Positions 48,854-57,903 of a DNA stretch of 60,572 nt are shown piece after piece. This DNA is from Chloroflexota bacterium (GTDB lineage Bacteria > Chloroflexota > Anaerolineae > Anaerolineales > Anaerolineaceae). How positions within the stretch are numbered: position 1 is the first letter of the stretch; the number at the start of each line of letters is the position of its first letter. A program made the translations under genes and the position numbers. Location of the stretch: positions 1 to 60,572 of the forward strand of contig JAAZNW010000086.1 in NCBI GenBank assembly GCA_012798065.1. The letters run 5' to 3'. The notes below the pieces were generated by a model that was given only the letters and a program-made list of their open reading frames with translations, ran no database searches and had not been told where the DNA came from.

Positions 48854-50215
48854 TCACACCAGCCGTTCCCTGATACGGGCGCTAAAGAAGTCCAGGATGA
48901 TCACAACCACCGCGATGGCCACAAACGCGGTGCCCACAGCGCGATAATCCTGCAGCACGATCCACTGCCACAGGAAGAACCCAATACCGCCGCCACCGAC
49001 AAAACCGATGATCGTGGAAGAACGGATATTGATATCCCATCGGTAAATGGTCAACGCGGTAAATGTCGGCACCACCTGAGGAATAACCGCGTAGCGTACC
49101 ACCTGCGGCCAGCTGGCTCCGGTTGCCTTCACCGCATCGATCGGTCCGCTGTCAATCCCTTCAATTACCTCTGAGTAGAGCTTGCCCAGCGCCGCGACGG
49201 TGTGAATGGTGATGGCAATCATGCCCGGAAAAGGTCCAAGACCCACGATAATGACAAAGATGATGGCGATAATCAGAGACTCGATCGAACGCACGATATT
49301 GAGGATTGTCCTGGTGACCAGGAAGATCGCCGTGGTCACTGGGTTGCCGGTCATCAAGTTGCGGGCTGCCAGGAAGCCAAACGGAATGGCAATGAGCGCG
49401 CCGACAATGGTGGACAGAAAAGCCAGCGCCAGCGTCTCGTAAATACCCTGCACGACATAGCCGCCCACGTCTGAAAGCTCGATACCGCCAATGGGGCGAG
49501 ACTGTGAGACTTTGATGCGATGAATCTGCGGCACTGTGGGGTCCGGCGCGGTGCTGTGAACATAGGGAGAGACCACCCATTCCAGGCTCACATTCCCCTG
49601 CGCATCTGATTTAACCTGCGCGTCCATCGCTTTACCGCCAATAGGGTTCTGCCAGTAAATAAGAGTGGGCGTGTTCGGCCAGAAACCTTCGCCTTTGACC
49701 GTGATCGTTTGGTTCACAGTGGCGCAAGGTTCAACCACGTACACCCGCACCCCGTTCACCGTCCTGTCTGGAACAGGAGGCGTGGCTGAACAGGGTGACT
49801 GAATATCGGTAAACCCTTCCTTTTTTTCGGTTTTGGGCTGGGTAAAATCCAGCTGGAACATAGCGCTGACGATATCCTTCGAACGTTTTGAGTTTTCGAC
49901 CAGCGCGCGTAAATTAAACTCGGTTACCTGCCCGCCAATTCCGTACGCCATGAGTAGCCACAGGAGTATCGGGAGAACAGCGTTCTTTCCCCCGGGCAGC
50001 GAAGATGCGTCCCAAATGTTCCACAACCATATAAGCGCGGGCAGAATGTACCAGGCGGGTTTACCATACCACGCCACAACAGCAATCGAAGTTGCAACCG
50101 CCAGGAAAATGGCGATCGCAGCACGATATTTTTTCTGGATGAGTTGTCCCAGTCCAGGTACCAGGGCAGAAAGAAAAATCGAGACCAATCTGGAGCGAGA
50201 TGTTTTTTCTTTCAT
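48854..50215 (-). CDS. Phosphonate/phosphate-type ABC permease (PhnE-like), longer paralogue
   Basis: A 453-residue paralogue of the next gene, from the ATG at 50215; a TTG at 50224 overlapping the PhnC stop is possible. Several N-terminal helices (residues about 10-110) come before a beta-rich extracytoplasmic insert (about 130-245; CATVNQTITVKGEGFWPNTP), which resembles an IPT/Ig fold. The PhnE core then follows (IAIPFGFLAARNLM, VKATGASWPQVVRYAVIP, GFVGGGGIGFFL). The two permeases probably form a heterodimer. It starts right after phnC and ends 1 bp before the second permease gene. Confidence 0.85.
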   Translation of the reverse strand: MKEKTSRSRLVSIFLSALVPGLGQLIQKKYRAAIAIFLAVATSIAVVAWYGKPAWYILPALIWLWNIWDASSLPGGKNAVLPILLWLLMAYGIGGQVTEFNLRALVENSKRSKDIVSAMFQLDFTQPKTEKKEGFTDIQSPCSATPPVPDRTVNGVRVYVVEPCATVNQTITVKGEGFWPNTPTLIYWQNPIGGKAMDAQVKSDAQGNVSLEWVVSPYVHSTAPDPTVPQIHRIKVSQSRPIGGIELSDVGGYVVQGIYETLALAFLSTIVGALIAIPFGFLAARNLMTGNPVTTAIFLVTRTILNIVRSIESLIIAIIFVIIVGLGPFPGMIAITIHTVAALGKLYSEVIEGIDSGPIDAVKATGASWPQVVRYAVIPQVVPTFTALTIYRWDINIRSSTIIGFVGGGGIGFFLWQWIVLQDYRAVGTAFVAIAVVVIILDFFSARIRERLV

Positions 50216-50220
50216 GAGTG

Positions 50221-50988
50221 TCAAACAAGAGCGGTGGCGCGCATATCCTGCGCTTCTTCGCCATAAATCTCTTTGAACTTAGCGCGGTTGATTTCAGATG
50301 GCAATCCCTCAAAAACCTTGACCCCATCTTTCAAGCCGATCACCCGTTCCGCGTAGCGCTGAATGAGATCCAGATAATGGAGGCTGCAAATAACACTTAC
50401 ATTGTCTTCTTCATTTAACTTTTCGATATATTGCATGATCGAATGCGCCAGCACCGGGTCAAGGCTGGCAACCGGTTCATCCGCCAGGATCAGCTTGGGT
50501 TCCTGCATGAGCGTACGGGCAATGCCAACGCGCTGCTGCTGCCCTCCTGAAAGCGCGTCAGCCCGGCTGTGAACTTTATCCGCAATACCGACCCGCGTCA
50601 TCGCGGCAAGCGCGCGCTCCTTCTCTTCATGGGGGAAATATCCCAGTGTGGAGCTCCAGGAGTTTAGATAACCCAACCTGCCGCTTAACACGTTGGTCAT
50701 AACCGAAGAGCGTTTCACCAGGTTGAAATGTTGAAAGATCATACCAATTTGCCGTCGGATATGACGCAACTCAGCCCCTTTGGCGGCGGTAATATCAATC
50801 CCGTCCATGGTGATCTTCCCTTCTGTGGGGTCAATCAACCGGTTGATACAGCGCAGCAGGGTGGATTTACCTGAACCGGATAGTCCAATGATGACCAGAA
50901 ATTCGCCATCCGGCACTTCAAAACTGAGGTCTTTGAGTGCCACCGTACCATTGGGATAAACCTTCGTCAAATGTTCGACTTTAAGCAC
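50221..50988 (-). CDS. phnC: Phosphonate ABC transporter ATPase
   Basis: A 255-residue ATPase of the PhnC family. Walker A is [17 protein letters not shown], the Q-loop [13 protein letters not shown], the signature [17 protein letters not shown], Walker [16 protein letters not shown] and the switch [33 protein letters not shown] and the ASLDPVLAH sequence are typical for PhnC. It follows the binding-protein gene after a stem-loop and drives the two PhnE-like permeases. Confidence 0.93.
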   Translation of the reverse strand: MLKVEHLTKVYPNGTVALKDLSFEVPDGEFLVIIGLSGSGKSTLLRCINRLIDPTEGKITMDGIDITAAKGAELRHIRRQIGMIFQHFNLVKRSSVMTNVLSGRLGYLNSWSSTLGYFPHEEKERALAAMTRVGIADKVHSRADALSGGQQQRVGIARTLMQEPKLILADEPVASLDPVLAHSIMQYIEKLNEEDNVSVICSLHYLDLIQRYAERVIGLKDGVKVFEGLPSEINRAKFKEIYGEEAQDMRATALV

Positions 50989-51021
50989 GGTTAATTCCTT
51001 TTTAACTATTTAGGGGAAAAA

Positions 51022-51046
51022 CTGGAGGGGGTAAACCCCCCTCCAG
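51022..51046 (-). terminator. Stem-loop between the phnD-like and phnC genes
   Basis: CTGGAGGGGG (51022-51031) pairs with CCCCCTCCAG (51037-51046). Likely a partial terminator or mRNA stabiliser that lets the binding protein be made in excess of the transporter. Confidence 0.6.
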
Positions 51047-51060
51047 CGAAACAGAAGAAC

Positions 51061-52113
51061 TTATTTCACCATGGTGGTGATATCCACACCTGAAGCCTGC
51101 AGAGCGGAGCGGAAAGCGTCATAGAACGAATCTTCAGCGGGTTTGAGATCCTCGATTTCATAGCCAGCATTTTTGAAGATCTCTTTACCAGCCTCATCAG
51201 CGGCCATGGCAACAAAGCCATCATAGACTTTGGCGCCGATCTCTTCTGGCATGGCAGAGGAGAAGGAGATATTGTCATTGGGAATGATGTTGTCAGTTCT
51301 CCAGATGACCACGATCTTCTCGTTGACATCCGTATGAATCTTATCACTGGTGCGGGCGTCAATATAGGTGGCACCGAAGTCGCAGATAGCGCCAACTTTT
51401 TTATCACCAGAAACGGTCACGCCAGCGTAAAGGGCCTGCACCACCGCGGGGTGAGATTGCACGGCTGCGGGGGTCTTAAAATTAACCCCTTGTTCTTTGA
51501 GAACACCAAAGGGAATCACATAACCGGATACTGACAGAGGATCGGTAAAACATGGGCGTTTGCCTTCGAACTGGGCGAGCGCGGTGGCGGCGTCAGCGGT
51601 ATCGGTATTGGTGTTGGGGTCAAAGTACGGGGTGAAGCCCATATCTTTGTGGGCGATGAATTGGGCACCGTAGAAATCAGAGCCATTGCGAACAACGACC
51701 AGCTTGACGTCCATTGCGCCCGCTTGCTTGCCCAGCAGGTATGCCAAGGTGGGCATAAAGCCAATATGGGCGTTGCCGGAAGCCATGGCTTCAATGAGGG
51801 CGGTGTAGCTGTTGGGAATAATCACCGAATAGGTCAGTCCGGTGAGTTCTTTCATCTTCGCTGCGATCGCCTCACCGCCAACGGTCAACTGTTCAGCGGT
51901 GGCAGAAGGCGCCAGGGCGATGATGATGGGGTTTTCCGCAGTTCCCAGTTCCTTTGGCGCTTCAGTCGGTTGGGGGGCCGGGGGTTCGGTCGCTGCTGGT
52001 GCTTCGGTCGCCACGGGTGCTTTTGTGGGAGCCGCGGTCGGCTGGGCGCAGGCACTCAGAACAAGGGTGCTCAACACCAGCACTGAAATGAGAACAAACA
52101 TTGCTTTTTTCAC
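51061..52113 (-). CDS. Phosphate/phosphite/phosphonate-binding lipoprotein (PhnD-like)
   Basis: A 350-residue substrate-binding lipoprotein. The GTG at 52113 is chosen because GGAGGAGAG lies before it. The signal peptide ends at the lipobox LVLSAC, then an Ala/Pro/Thr-rich linker to about residue 50. The PhnD fold shows IIALAPSATAEQL, ALIEAMASGNAHIGFMPTLAYLL, FTDPLSVSGYVIPFGVLKEQG (the SxSGY anion-binding site) and GAICDFGATYIDA. First gene of the transporter operon. The ligand is an oxyanion of phosphorus, unresolved between phosphonate, phosphite and phosphate. Confidence 0.9.
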   Translation of the reverse strand: MKKAMFVLISVLVLSTLVLSACAQPTAAPTKAPVATEAPAATEPPAPQPTEAPKELGTAENPIIIALAPSATAEQLTVGGEAIAAKMKELTGLTYSVIIPNSYTALIEAMASGNAHIGFMPTLAYLLGKQAGAMDVKLVVVRNGSDFYGAQFIAHKDMGFTPYFDPNTNTDTADAATALAQFEGKRPCFTDPLSVSGYVIPFGVLKEQGVNFKTPAAVQSHPAVVQALYAGVTVSGDKKVGAICDFGATYIDARTSDKIHTDVNEKIVVIWRTDNIIPNDNISFSSAMPEEIGAKVYDGFVAMAADEAGKEIFKNAGYEIEDLKPAEDSFYDAFRSALQASGVDITTMVK

Positions 52114-52659
52114 TTCTCTCCTCCTTGGATTAAACGTACAGGTTTGGCGTCTTTGATAAAAACGCAATATCAATCATATACCACATATTTTTAAAAGGCA
52201 AGCAACTAGCTTTGGGTTCAACCTTAAAATTTTCCCGTTCATAAGCCATCGCAATAGAACCCCGCACAATACCAAGAGAGAAATTCGGACTGTAGTCAGT
52301 TTTTTTTGGTGCAATTTTCCAGGTCCTGCAGCGCAAACCTATATTACATTTATCCTCATTTGTCCGACAAGGACAACTTTTTCCTTGTATTCATTTTTTT
52401 TTCATGCTAATATCAATATGGCAAAGATCCTCAATTGTTTGGTAGTAAAAAATAAACTGCGCTCTTTTATGCGTCAGGTTTTTGCTGTTCAAAATTACGG
52501 TTGCCAAGAAAGCGAGGTGAAAAAAGCCCGATAAGAAGAATTCAGAAATCGATTCCTTCAAATGTAGTTCTATTCTCAACAACGGTCAAAAAACCGTGCA
52601 ACACAGGGTGAGAAAAAGCCCTCAGGCTTGAATCTAAAAACAAAAAGATAGGACATACT
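52114..52659. other. 546-bp divergent intergenic region
   Basis: AT-rich, no convincing ORF on either strand. It separates the Phn operon (minus) from the second Mo-hydroxylase operon (plus), so it should hold both promoters. The only clear structure is the palindrome at 52360-52376, listed separately. No riboswitch was recognised. Confidence 0.6.
52360..52376. promoter_or_regulatory. Palindromic operator candidate
   Basis: TTGTCCGACAA (52360-52370) is a perfect 11-bp palindrome of the kind bound by FadR-group GntR proteins (T-x-G-T-n-n-n-A-C-x-A). It is extended by GGACAA (52371-52376), which also pairs with TTGTCC. It lies 284 bp before the Mo-hydroxylase start. No regulator gene is adjacent. 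Confidence 0.4.
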
Positions 52660-53553
52660 ATGATCAATCCTCATCCAGGACTTCCAGAACTAGAGTATGT
52701 AAAACCCGGTACCCTCGCCGAGGCGTGTAAGTTCTTAGAGCAACACGAAGGGAAAGCCCGTCCTTTCTCCGGCGGAACAGATTGTTTCGTCCGCCTGCGC
52801 GATGGTGTACTGAAACTAGAGTATCTCGTTGACATAAAAGGTCTCGACGGTACAAAAGAGCTTTCGTTTGACCCCAAAAAAGGGTTAACGATCGGGGCCG
52901 CTATTACAATGAACCAGGTTATCGCCCACAAAGACGTGGTGAAGCATTATCCTAACCTGGTTGAGGCGGCAAAATCGGTGGCAAGTTACCAGTTGCGCAA
53001 CCGCGCCACCATCATCGGTAACATCTGCAACGCCTCGCCTGCCGGCGATACCATCGGCACCTGCCTGGTGTTGGATGGCGTCCTCAACGTGCACGGCACA
53101 GGCGGAAAACGCACTATTCCATTAAACACTTTCTTCCTGGCTCCAGGACGCACCGTTTTGAAACCGGGCGAAGTGGTCACCTCCATTACCCTTCCTCCTC
53201 CACCAGCCGGCATGGCGGGTGTTTACAAGAAGTTGGGCAGGAATAAAATGAGCGATCTCTCCATCGTCGGTGTTACCGTCATGGGGTATCCCAACAGTCA
53301 ATCACCATCAGGCTTCTCTTTCCGTATCGCTCTGGCATCGGTCGCCCCGGTTCCTATGGAAGCATTGAAAGCGGAAGCCATTCTCGCTGAGAAAAAGATC
53401 ACAGCCGAATCGATCGCGCTAGCTGCTGAAGCGGCGATGGAAGCCGTCACCCCAATTGATGATGTGCGCGGCTCAGCCCGTTATCGCAAGTACATGGTAC
53501 GCAACCTCACACGCGAAGCGATCACGGAAGTGTGGAACACATTAACCAAATAG
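52660..53553 (+). CDS. Molybdenum hydroxylase FAD-binding subunit, second operon
   Basis: A 297-residue FAD subunit of a xanthine dehydrogenase-family enzyme. FAD motifs are ARPFSGGTDCFVRLRDG at about 34-50 and YQLRNRATIIGNICNASPAG at about 110-129. The latter (RN.ATIGGN...ASPAGD) is closer to true xanthine dehydrogenases than the first operon's version. The C-terminal domain ends VRGSARYRKYMVRNLTREA. First gene of an operon with the Fe-S and Mo subunits and an amidohydrolase, 32 bp before the Fe-S gene. Confidence 0.88.
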   Translation: MINPHPGLPELEYVKPGTLAEACKFLEQHEGKARPFSGGTDCFVRLRDGVLKLEYLVDIKGLDGTKELSFDPKKGLTIGAAITMNQVIAHKDVVKHYPNLVEAAKSVASYQLRNRATIIGNICNASPAGDTIGTCLVLDGVLNVHGTGGKRTIPLNTFFLAPGRTVLKPGEVVTSITLPPPPAGMAGVYKKLGRNKMSDLSIVGVTVMGYPNSQSPSGFSFRIALASVAPVPMEALKAEAILAEKKITAESIALAAEAAMEAVTPIDDVRGSARYRKYMVRNLTREAITEVWNTLTK

Positions 53554-53585
53554 CTCCGGCTGTTTGACCTTTACAGGAGGAATGA

Positions 53586-54050
53586 ATGTCTTATTCAAAA
53601 ATCACACTCACCGTTAATGATGTCGTCGAAACGGTTGATGTCCCCCATCACATGACCCTGCTGCAAATGCTGCGCGAAAAACTCTCCCTCACCGGTACCA
53701 AGAACGGTTGTTCGGCTGGTGAGTGCGGAGCCTGCACTGTTCTGATGAATGATGAACCTGTCAATAGTTGTATGGTTTTGGCTGCAGAATGCGATGGTGC
53801 GCGCATCGTCACTGTTGAAGGGCTGGCAAAAAGTGGTAAATTAAGCAAGTTACAGGAAGCCATCATTAAGACCGGCGGCGTGCAGTGCGGTTTTTGCACC
53901 CCCGGCATGCTTATTTCAGTCACTGCTTTGCTCAAACGCAACCCAAACCCAACCGAAAAAGAAATCAGGGAAGCGCTGGTTGGCAACCTGTGCCGATGCA
54001 CGGGTTATTTCAGAATTGTCGAAGCGGTCAAAGAAGCTGCGCATTCATAG
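53586..54050 (+). CDS. Molybdenum hydroxylase [2Fe-2S] subunit, second operon
   Basis: A 154-residue two-cluster iron-sulfur subunit. The first cluster motif is CSAGECGACTVLMNDEPVNS followed by Cys; the second is CGFCTPGML and CRCTGYFRIVEAV. ACAGGAGG precedes the ATG. It has the usual length and all eight cysteine ligands. Confidence 0.93.
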   Translation: MSYSKITLTVNDVVETVDVPHHMTLLQMLREKLSLTGTKNGCSAGECGACTVLMNDEPVNSCMVLAAECDGARIVTVEGLAKSGKLSKLQEAIIKTGGVQCGFCTPGMLISVTALLKRNPNPTEKEIREALVGNLCRCTGYFRIVEAVKEAAHS

Positions 54051-54107
54051 ACCTTAAGACGCAATAACCAACTTTAGACAGGAGAAATCCTTTAAAGGAG
54101 CCGAAAT

Positions 54108-56465
54108 ATGGCAAACGCGAAATCAACTGAAAAAACCACGGCGGTCGTCGGTACGAGTGTTATCCGTAATGATGTGTTGGAAAAAGTGACCGGCGCGGCC
54201 ACTTACGTCGACGACATCCAGTTTGGTAATAAATTGCTATACGCCCGCGCTGTACGCAGCCCACATCCGCACGCGCTGATCAAGCATATTGATACCAGCA
54301 AAGCGGAAAAACTCCCTGGTGTCAAAGCCGTTGTGACTGGTAAAGACTTCCCTGAACGCATCGGTCTTTACCTTAAAGATAAGACCATTTTTGCCACCGA
54401 CCGTGTGCGCTTCTTGGGAGAACCGGTAGCGGCTGTGGCTGCCGTTAGCGAAGAAATCGCCGAAAAAGCCTGCAGCCTGGTGGAAGTAAAATACGAACCG
54501 CTCGAGGGTGTTTTTGACGCTGAATATGGCGCTTCAGAAAAAGCCCCCGTCATTCACCCTGACCTTGGCAAATATGATTGTGTCAATTTCATCTTCCCCA
54601 AGCCCGGGACCAACATTTCCAACCACTTTAAAATTCGCAAGGGCGATGTGGAAGCCGCCTGGAAGCAGTGCGCGCACATAGTGGAAAAGACCTTCAAAGT
54701 CCCACATATTCAACACGTGCCTATTGAAACGCATGGCGCGGTAGCCATGATGGATGAAAAAGGGAAAGTCACTGTGTGGGCGGCGTCACAATCACCGTTC
54801 GCCCAACGCAATCTCATCGCCAAAGCCCTGCACATTTCACACAGCGACCTGCGCGTTATCGCGCCGCTTGTAGGCGGAGGGTTTGGCTCCAAAGCCGGTC
54901 TCACCATGGAGGCCATCCCCGTAGCCCTTGCCACCAAGGTCAAAGGCTACCCCGTGAAATTTATACTCACCCGCGAAGAGGAATTCTATACTAACTTCGT
55001 GCGCCAGGGTCTCACCATCCACGTGAAAGTCGGCTGCGATAAAGATGGCAATATCCTCGGTCTCAAGAATGTGATGTACTGGGATGGCGGCGCCTCGACT
55101 GAGTACGGCACGAACATTACCCGCGCTGGTGGTTATTCCAGTTCCGGTCCTTATGATATCCCCAATGTGTGGACAGACAGTATCTGCGTTTACACCAACC
55201 CCCCCATCGGCGGCGCCTACCGTGGTTTTGGTATGTCTGAGCTGCACACCGGGATCGACCAGGCGATTGACGAACTGGCAGAAGTAGCCGGTTTTGACCG
55301 TGTCGAGTTCCTCAAAAAGAACGCCATCTCAGAAGGCGACATTGTGGTCACTGGTATGACCATGCATGCCACTGGCATCCAGCAATGCATCGATAATGTA
55401 GCCAAAGCCATCGAATTTTCAAAGAAAGAAGAACCTTCTTCTCCTGACCGTTTGCGTGGTAAGGGCATCGCCATCATGTGGAAAGCCCCCGCCATGCCTC
55501 CCAACGCCGGCTCGAGCGCCTGGGTGGAACTCTCTGAAGACGGTAAAGCGACCGTCGGACTTGGCGGGCAAGAAATTGGGCAGGGTACTTTCACCGTGAT
55601 GGCCCAGATTGCTGCTGAAACCCTGGGCGTCAAATATGAAGACGTGCGCATCGCCGGACCGGTAGACACGCAATACAGCCCTTACGAATGGCAAACCGTC
55701 GCCAGCCGCCTCACCTGGAGCATGGGGAACGCAGTACGCCTTGCGGCGCTCGACGCCCGTAAACAGATTTTGGACGTGGTGGCTGAAGCCTGGAATGAAA
55801 CACCAGAAGACCTGGATATCGTCAACGGCATGGTCGTCTCTTACAAGAGCGAACAGGAAACCCCGTTGGCCAACCTGGTCATCTATGGTCTTCCCAAGCC
55901 CAATGATGAAGGCTGGATGGGCGGCCCGATTGTTGGTCGCGGTTCCTTCATGCCCAAGTACGTCACCAACCTGGACGCGGAGACCGGTCAGGGCGCGCGC
56001 GCTGTGGTACATTACACCGTGGGCTGTGAAGGGCTCGACATCGAAATTGAAAAGAACACCGGCCGCATCCACGTGATCAAAGCTGCCGCTTCCTTTGACG
56101 TGGGCAAGGCCATCAACCCGGCGCTGGTCAAAGCACAGGTTGAAGGCGGCTTTGTGCAGGGGCTCAGCTCCGCCATGTTCGAAGAAATCCGCCTGCGCAA
56201 CGGCATCATGACCAACCCCAGCTTTGTGGATTACCGTATCGCCACGGCGGCCGACGCCGACTTCAAACTGGATACTCAGTATGTCGAGGTGCCGCAGGAT
56301 GACGGACCCTGGGGCGCGCGCGGCGTGGGAGAGCACCCCATGGTGCCCACCATCGCAGCACTGGGTAACGCCATCTATGACGCCACTGGCGTCCGCCTGC
56401 AAGGCCCGCCGTACTCAGCCGAAAGCATCTACCTGGGTATGCTCAACGCCGGCGTTGTCAAGTAG
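54108..56465 (+). CDS. Molybdenum hydroxylase molybdopterin subunit, xanthine dehydrogenase-like
   Basis: The catalytic subunit, 785 residues. GGGFGSKAGLTMEAIPVALA is the pterin-region start. The substrate arginine region reads PIGGAYRGFGMSELHTGIDQ, matching the A-x-R-G-F-G pattern of xanthine dehydrogenases. GLGGQEIGQGTFTVMAQIAA and the catalytic glutamate in GARGVGEHPMVPTIAA are present. Compared with the enzyme at 16184-18538, this one is the more likely purine hydroxylase. GGAG lies before the ATG. A stem-loop and the amidohydrolase gene follow. Confidence 0.88.
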   Translation: MANAKSTEKTTAVVGTSVIRNDVLEKVTGAATYVDDIQFGNKLLYARAVRSPHPHALIKHIDTSKAEKLPGVKAVVTGKDFPERIGLYLKDKTIFATDRVRFLGEPVAAVAAVSEEIAEKACSLVEVKYEPLEGVFDAEYGASEKAPVIHPDLGKYDCVNFIFPKPGTNISNHFKIRKGDVEAAWKQCAHIVEKTFKVPHIQHVPIETHGAVAMMDEKGKVTVWAASQSPFAQRNLIAKALHISHSDLRVIAPLVGGGFGSKAGLTMEAIPVALATKVKGYPVKFILTREEEFYTNFVRQGLTIHVKVGCDKDGNILGLKNVMYWDGGASTEYGTNITRAGGYSSSGPYDIPNVWTDSICVYTNPPIGGAYRGFGMSELHTGIDQAIDELAEVAGFDRVEFLKKNAISEGDIVVTGMTMHATGIQQCIDNVAKAIEFSKKEEPSSPDRLRGKGIAIMWKAPAMPPNAGSSAWVELSEDGKATVGLGGQEIGQGTFTVMAQIAAETLGVKYEDVRIAGPVDTQYSPYEWQTVASRLTWSMGNAVRLAALDARKQILDVVAEAWNETPEDLDIVNGMVVSYKSEQETPLANLVIYGLPKPNDEGWMGGPIVGRGSFMPKYVTNLDAETGQGARAVVHYTVGCEGLDIEIEKNTGRIHVIKAAASFDVGKAINPALVKAQVEGGFVQGLSSAMFEEIRLRNGIMTNPSFVDYRIATAADADFKLDTQYVEVPQDDGPWGARGVGEHPMVPTIAALGNAIYDATGVRLQGPPYSAESIYLGMLNAGVVK

Positions 56466-56476
56466 AATAACCTTTG

Positions 56477-56502
56477 AATGCCGGATGTTCTCATCCGGCA
56501 TT
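56477..56502 (+). terminator. Stem-loop between Mo-hydroxylase and amidohydrolase genes
   Basis: AATGCCGGATG, TTCT loop, CATCCGGCATT: a perfect 11-bp stem with only a short T run; partial terminator or processing site. Confidence 0.6.
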
Positions 56503-56526
56503 TCACTGAAAACCACAAGGAGAATT

Positions 56527-57768
56527 ATGACTGACCATTACGACCTGATCATCCGTAACGCGACACTGCGCAACGAGCCAAAAAGCACCCAAGATATCGC
56601 CATTCAAGATGGGAAGGTTGCGCTCATCGCCAACAAGATAGAAGCCAAAGCCGCCAGCGAACTGGATGCCCGCGGTAACCTGGTGACAGAATCCTATGTC
56701 AATACCCATCTGCACATGTGCAAGGTGTATACGCTGATGATGATGGACGAAGCCGCCTTGAAAGACTATCACGGCGCCGACATGGGCAAAGCCATGACCG
56801 CCATCGAACTGGCTGCGCGTGTGAAAGAAAAATATGACGAAAAATGGATTATCAAGAACGTCAGAAAGGCCGCTGCCCTGGCTGCCCGTTACGGCTGCAC
56901 CCACATCCGCGCTTTCGCCGATGTAGATTCAAAGGGTAAGCTCGAAGGAATAAAAGCGCTTATCAAAGCGCGCGACGAATTCAAGGGCATCGTGGATATT
57001 CAGACTGTCGCTTTTGCCCAGGATGGATTGGTTCGCGAGCCCGGTGCTGACAAACTGATGCGCCAGGCAATGGATCTTGGCGCTGATGTGGTTGGCGGCA
57101 TTCCCTGGATCGAATACACCGATGCTGATATCGCCGAGCATGTGCGCATCTGCTATCAACTGGCAAAAGAGTATGATAAACCCGTCTCCATGCTGGTGGA
57201 TGATGCTGGTGATAACGGGTTGCGCTCGCTTGAGGTGATGGCGCTGGAAACCATCCGTACTGGCTGGCAGGGACGCGCGCTGGCACACCACGCCCGCGCG
57301 ATGGCGCTCTACCCCAAGCCGTACCTGCAAAAACTCGCCGCAATCCTCAAGAAAGCGGATATGGGCGTGGTGAGCGATCCGCATACCGGGCCGCTACACG
57401 CGCGTGTACGTGAACTGCTGGAAGAAGGTGTGCTCGTTTGCCTTGGGCAAGATGATATCTCCGACGCCTACTACCCTTATGGGCGCAATAATATGCTTGA
57501 GGTCGCCTTCCTCAATTCTCACTTGCTCTGGTTCACCACCCGCGAAGACATGGAAGTGCTCTATGATATGATCACCACCAAACCGGCTCGCGCGATTGGT
57601 CTCAAAGATTTCGAGTTAAAGAAGGGTGCCCCCGCCAACCTGGTGGTCCTTGACCAGCCCAACGTGCTTGAAGCGCTGCGCTACCATGAAAAACCGGTGT
57701 ATGTGATCAGCCATGGCAAGCTTATTGACCAGGCGAAGATGGACAAGATCATTCAGGAAAATTCGTAG
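56527..57768 (+). CDS. CodA-like amidohydrolase
   Basis: A 413-residue amidohydrolase-superfamily enzyme resembling cytosine deaminase. The ATG at 56527 follows AAGGAG. The metal motif HxH is in YVNTHLHMC. The stretch VAFAQDGLVREPGADKLMRQ parallels E. coli CodA, as do HHARAMALY and LGQDDISDAYYPYGRNNML with the metal aspartate. At the CodA HCDE site (a metal His and the catalytic Glu) this protein has LVDD, so it belongs to a different subgroup and its substrate is uncertain. As partner of a purine-type hydroxylase it probably deaminates or opens a nucleobase or related ring (inference). Confidence 0.8.
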   Translation: MTDHYDLIIRNATLRNEPKSTQDIAIQDGKVALIANKIEAKAASELDARGNLVTESYVNTHLHMCKVYTLMMMDEAALKDYHGADMGKAMTAIELAARVKEKYDEKWIIKNVRKAAALAARYGCTHIRAFADVDSKGKLEGIKALIKARDEFKGIVDIQTVAFAQDGLVREPGADKLMRQAMDLGADVVGGIPWIEYTDADIAEHVRICYQLAKEYDKPVSMLVDDAGDNGLRSLEVMALETIRTGWQGRALAHHARAMALYPKPYLQKLAAILKKADMGVVSDPHTGPLHARVRELLEEGVLVCLGQDDISDAYYPYGRNNMLEVAFLNSHLLWFTTREDMEVLYDMITTKPARAIGLKDFELKKGAPANLVVLDQPNVLEALRYHEKPVYVISHGKLIDQAKMDKIIQENS

Positions 57769-57903
57769 CCCGCTATCAGTTGCTATGAAGCACGCGATTA
57801 TGCTATCCTAATAAAAGTGAGAAAGGAGGAAGAGCCCTGGTTTTACCAATACGAATAGTTGAAAACGCAAGTGTATTTAAAACTAGCAAAGAAGGAGAAA
57901 AAA

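Noticed and set aside
47707-52113. C-P lyase phosphonate degradation locus
   Set aside because: Only the transporter (PhnC, PhnD-like and two PhnE-like proteins) is present; none of the lyase genes is nearby.
55419-56402. 327-codon minus-strand frame in the second Mo-hydroxylase large subunit
   Set aside because: Long only because GC-rich codons lack stops in antisense; no recognisable domain and no start signal.
56224-56526. Upstream extension of the amidohydrolase gene
   Set aside because: The longer frame runs through the end of the Mo-hydroxylase gene; the ATG at 56527 has a ribosome site and gives the normal start of the family.
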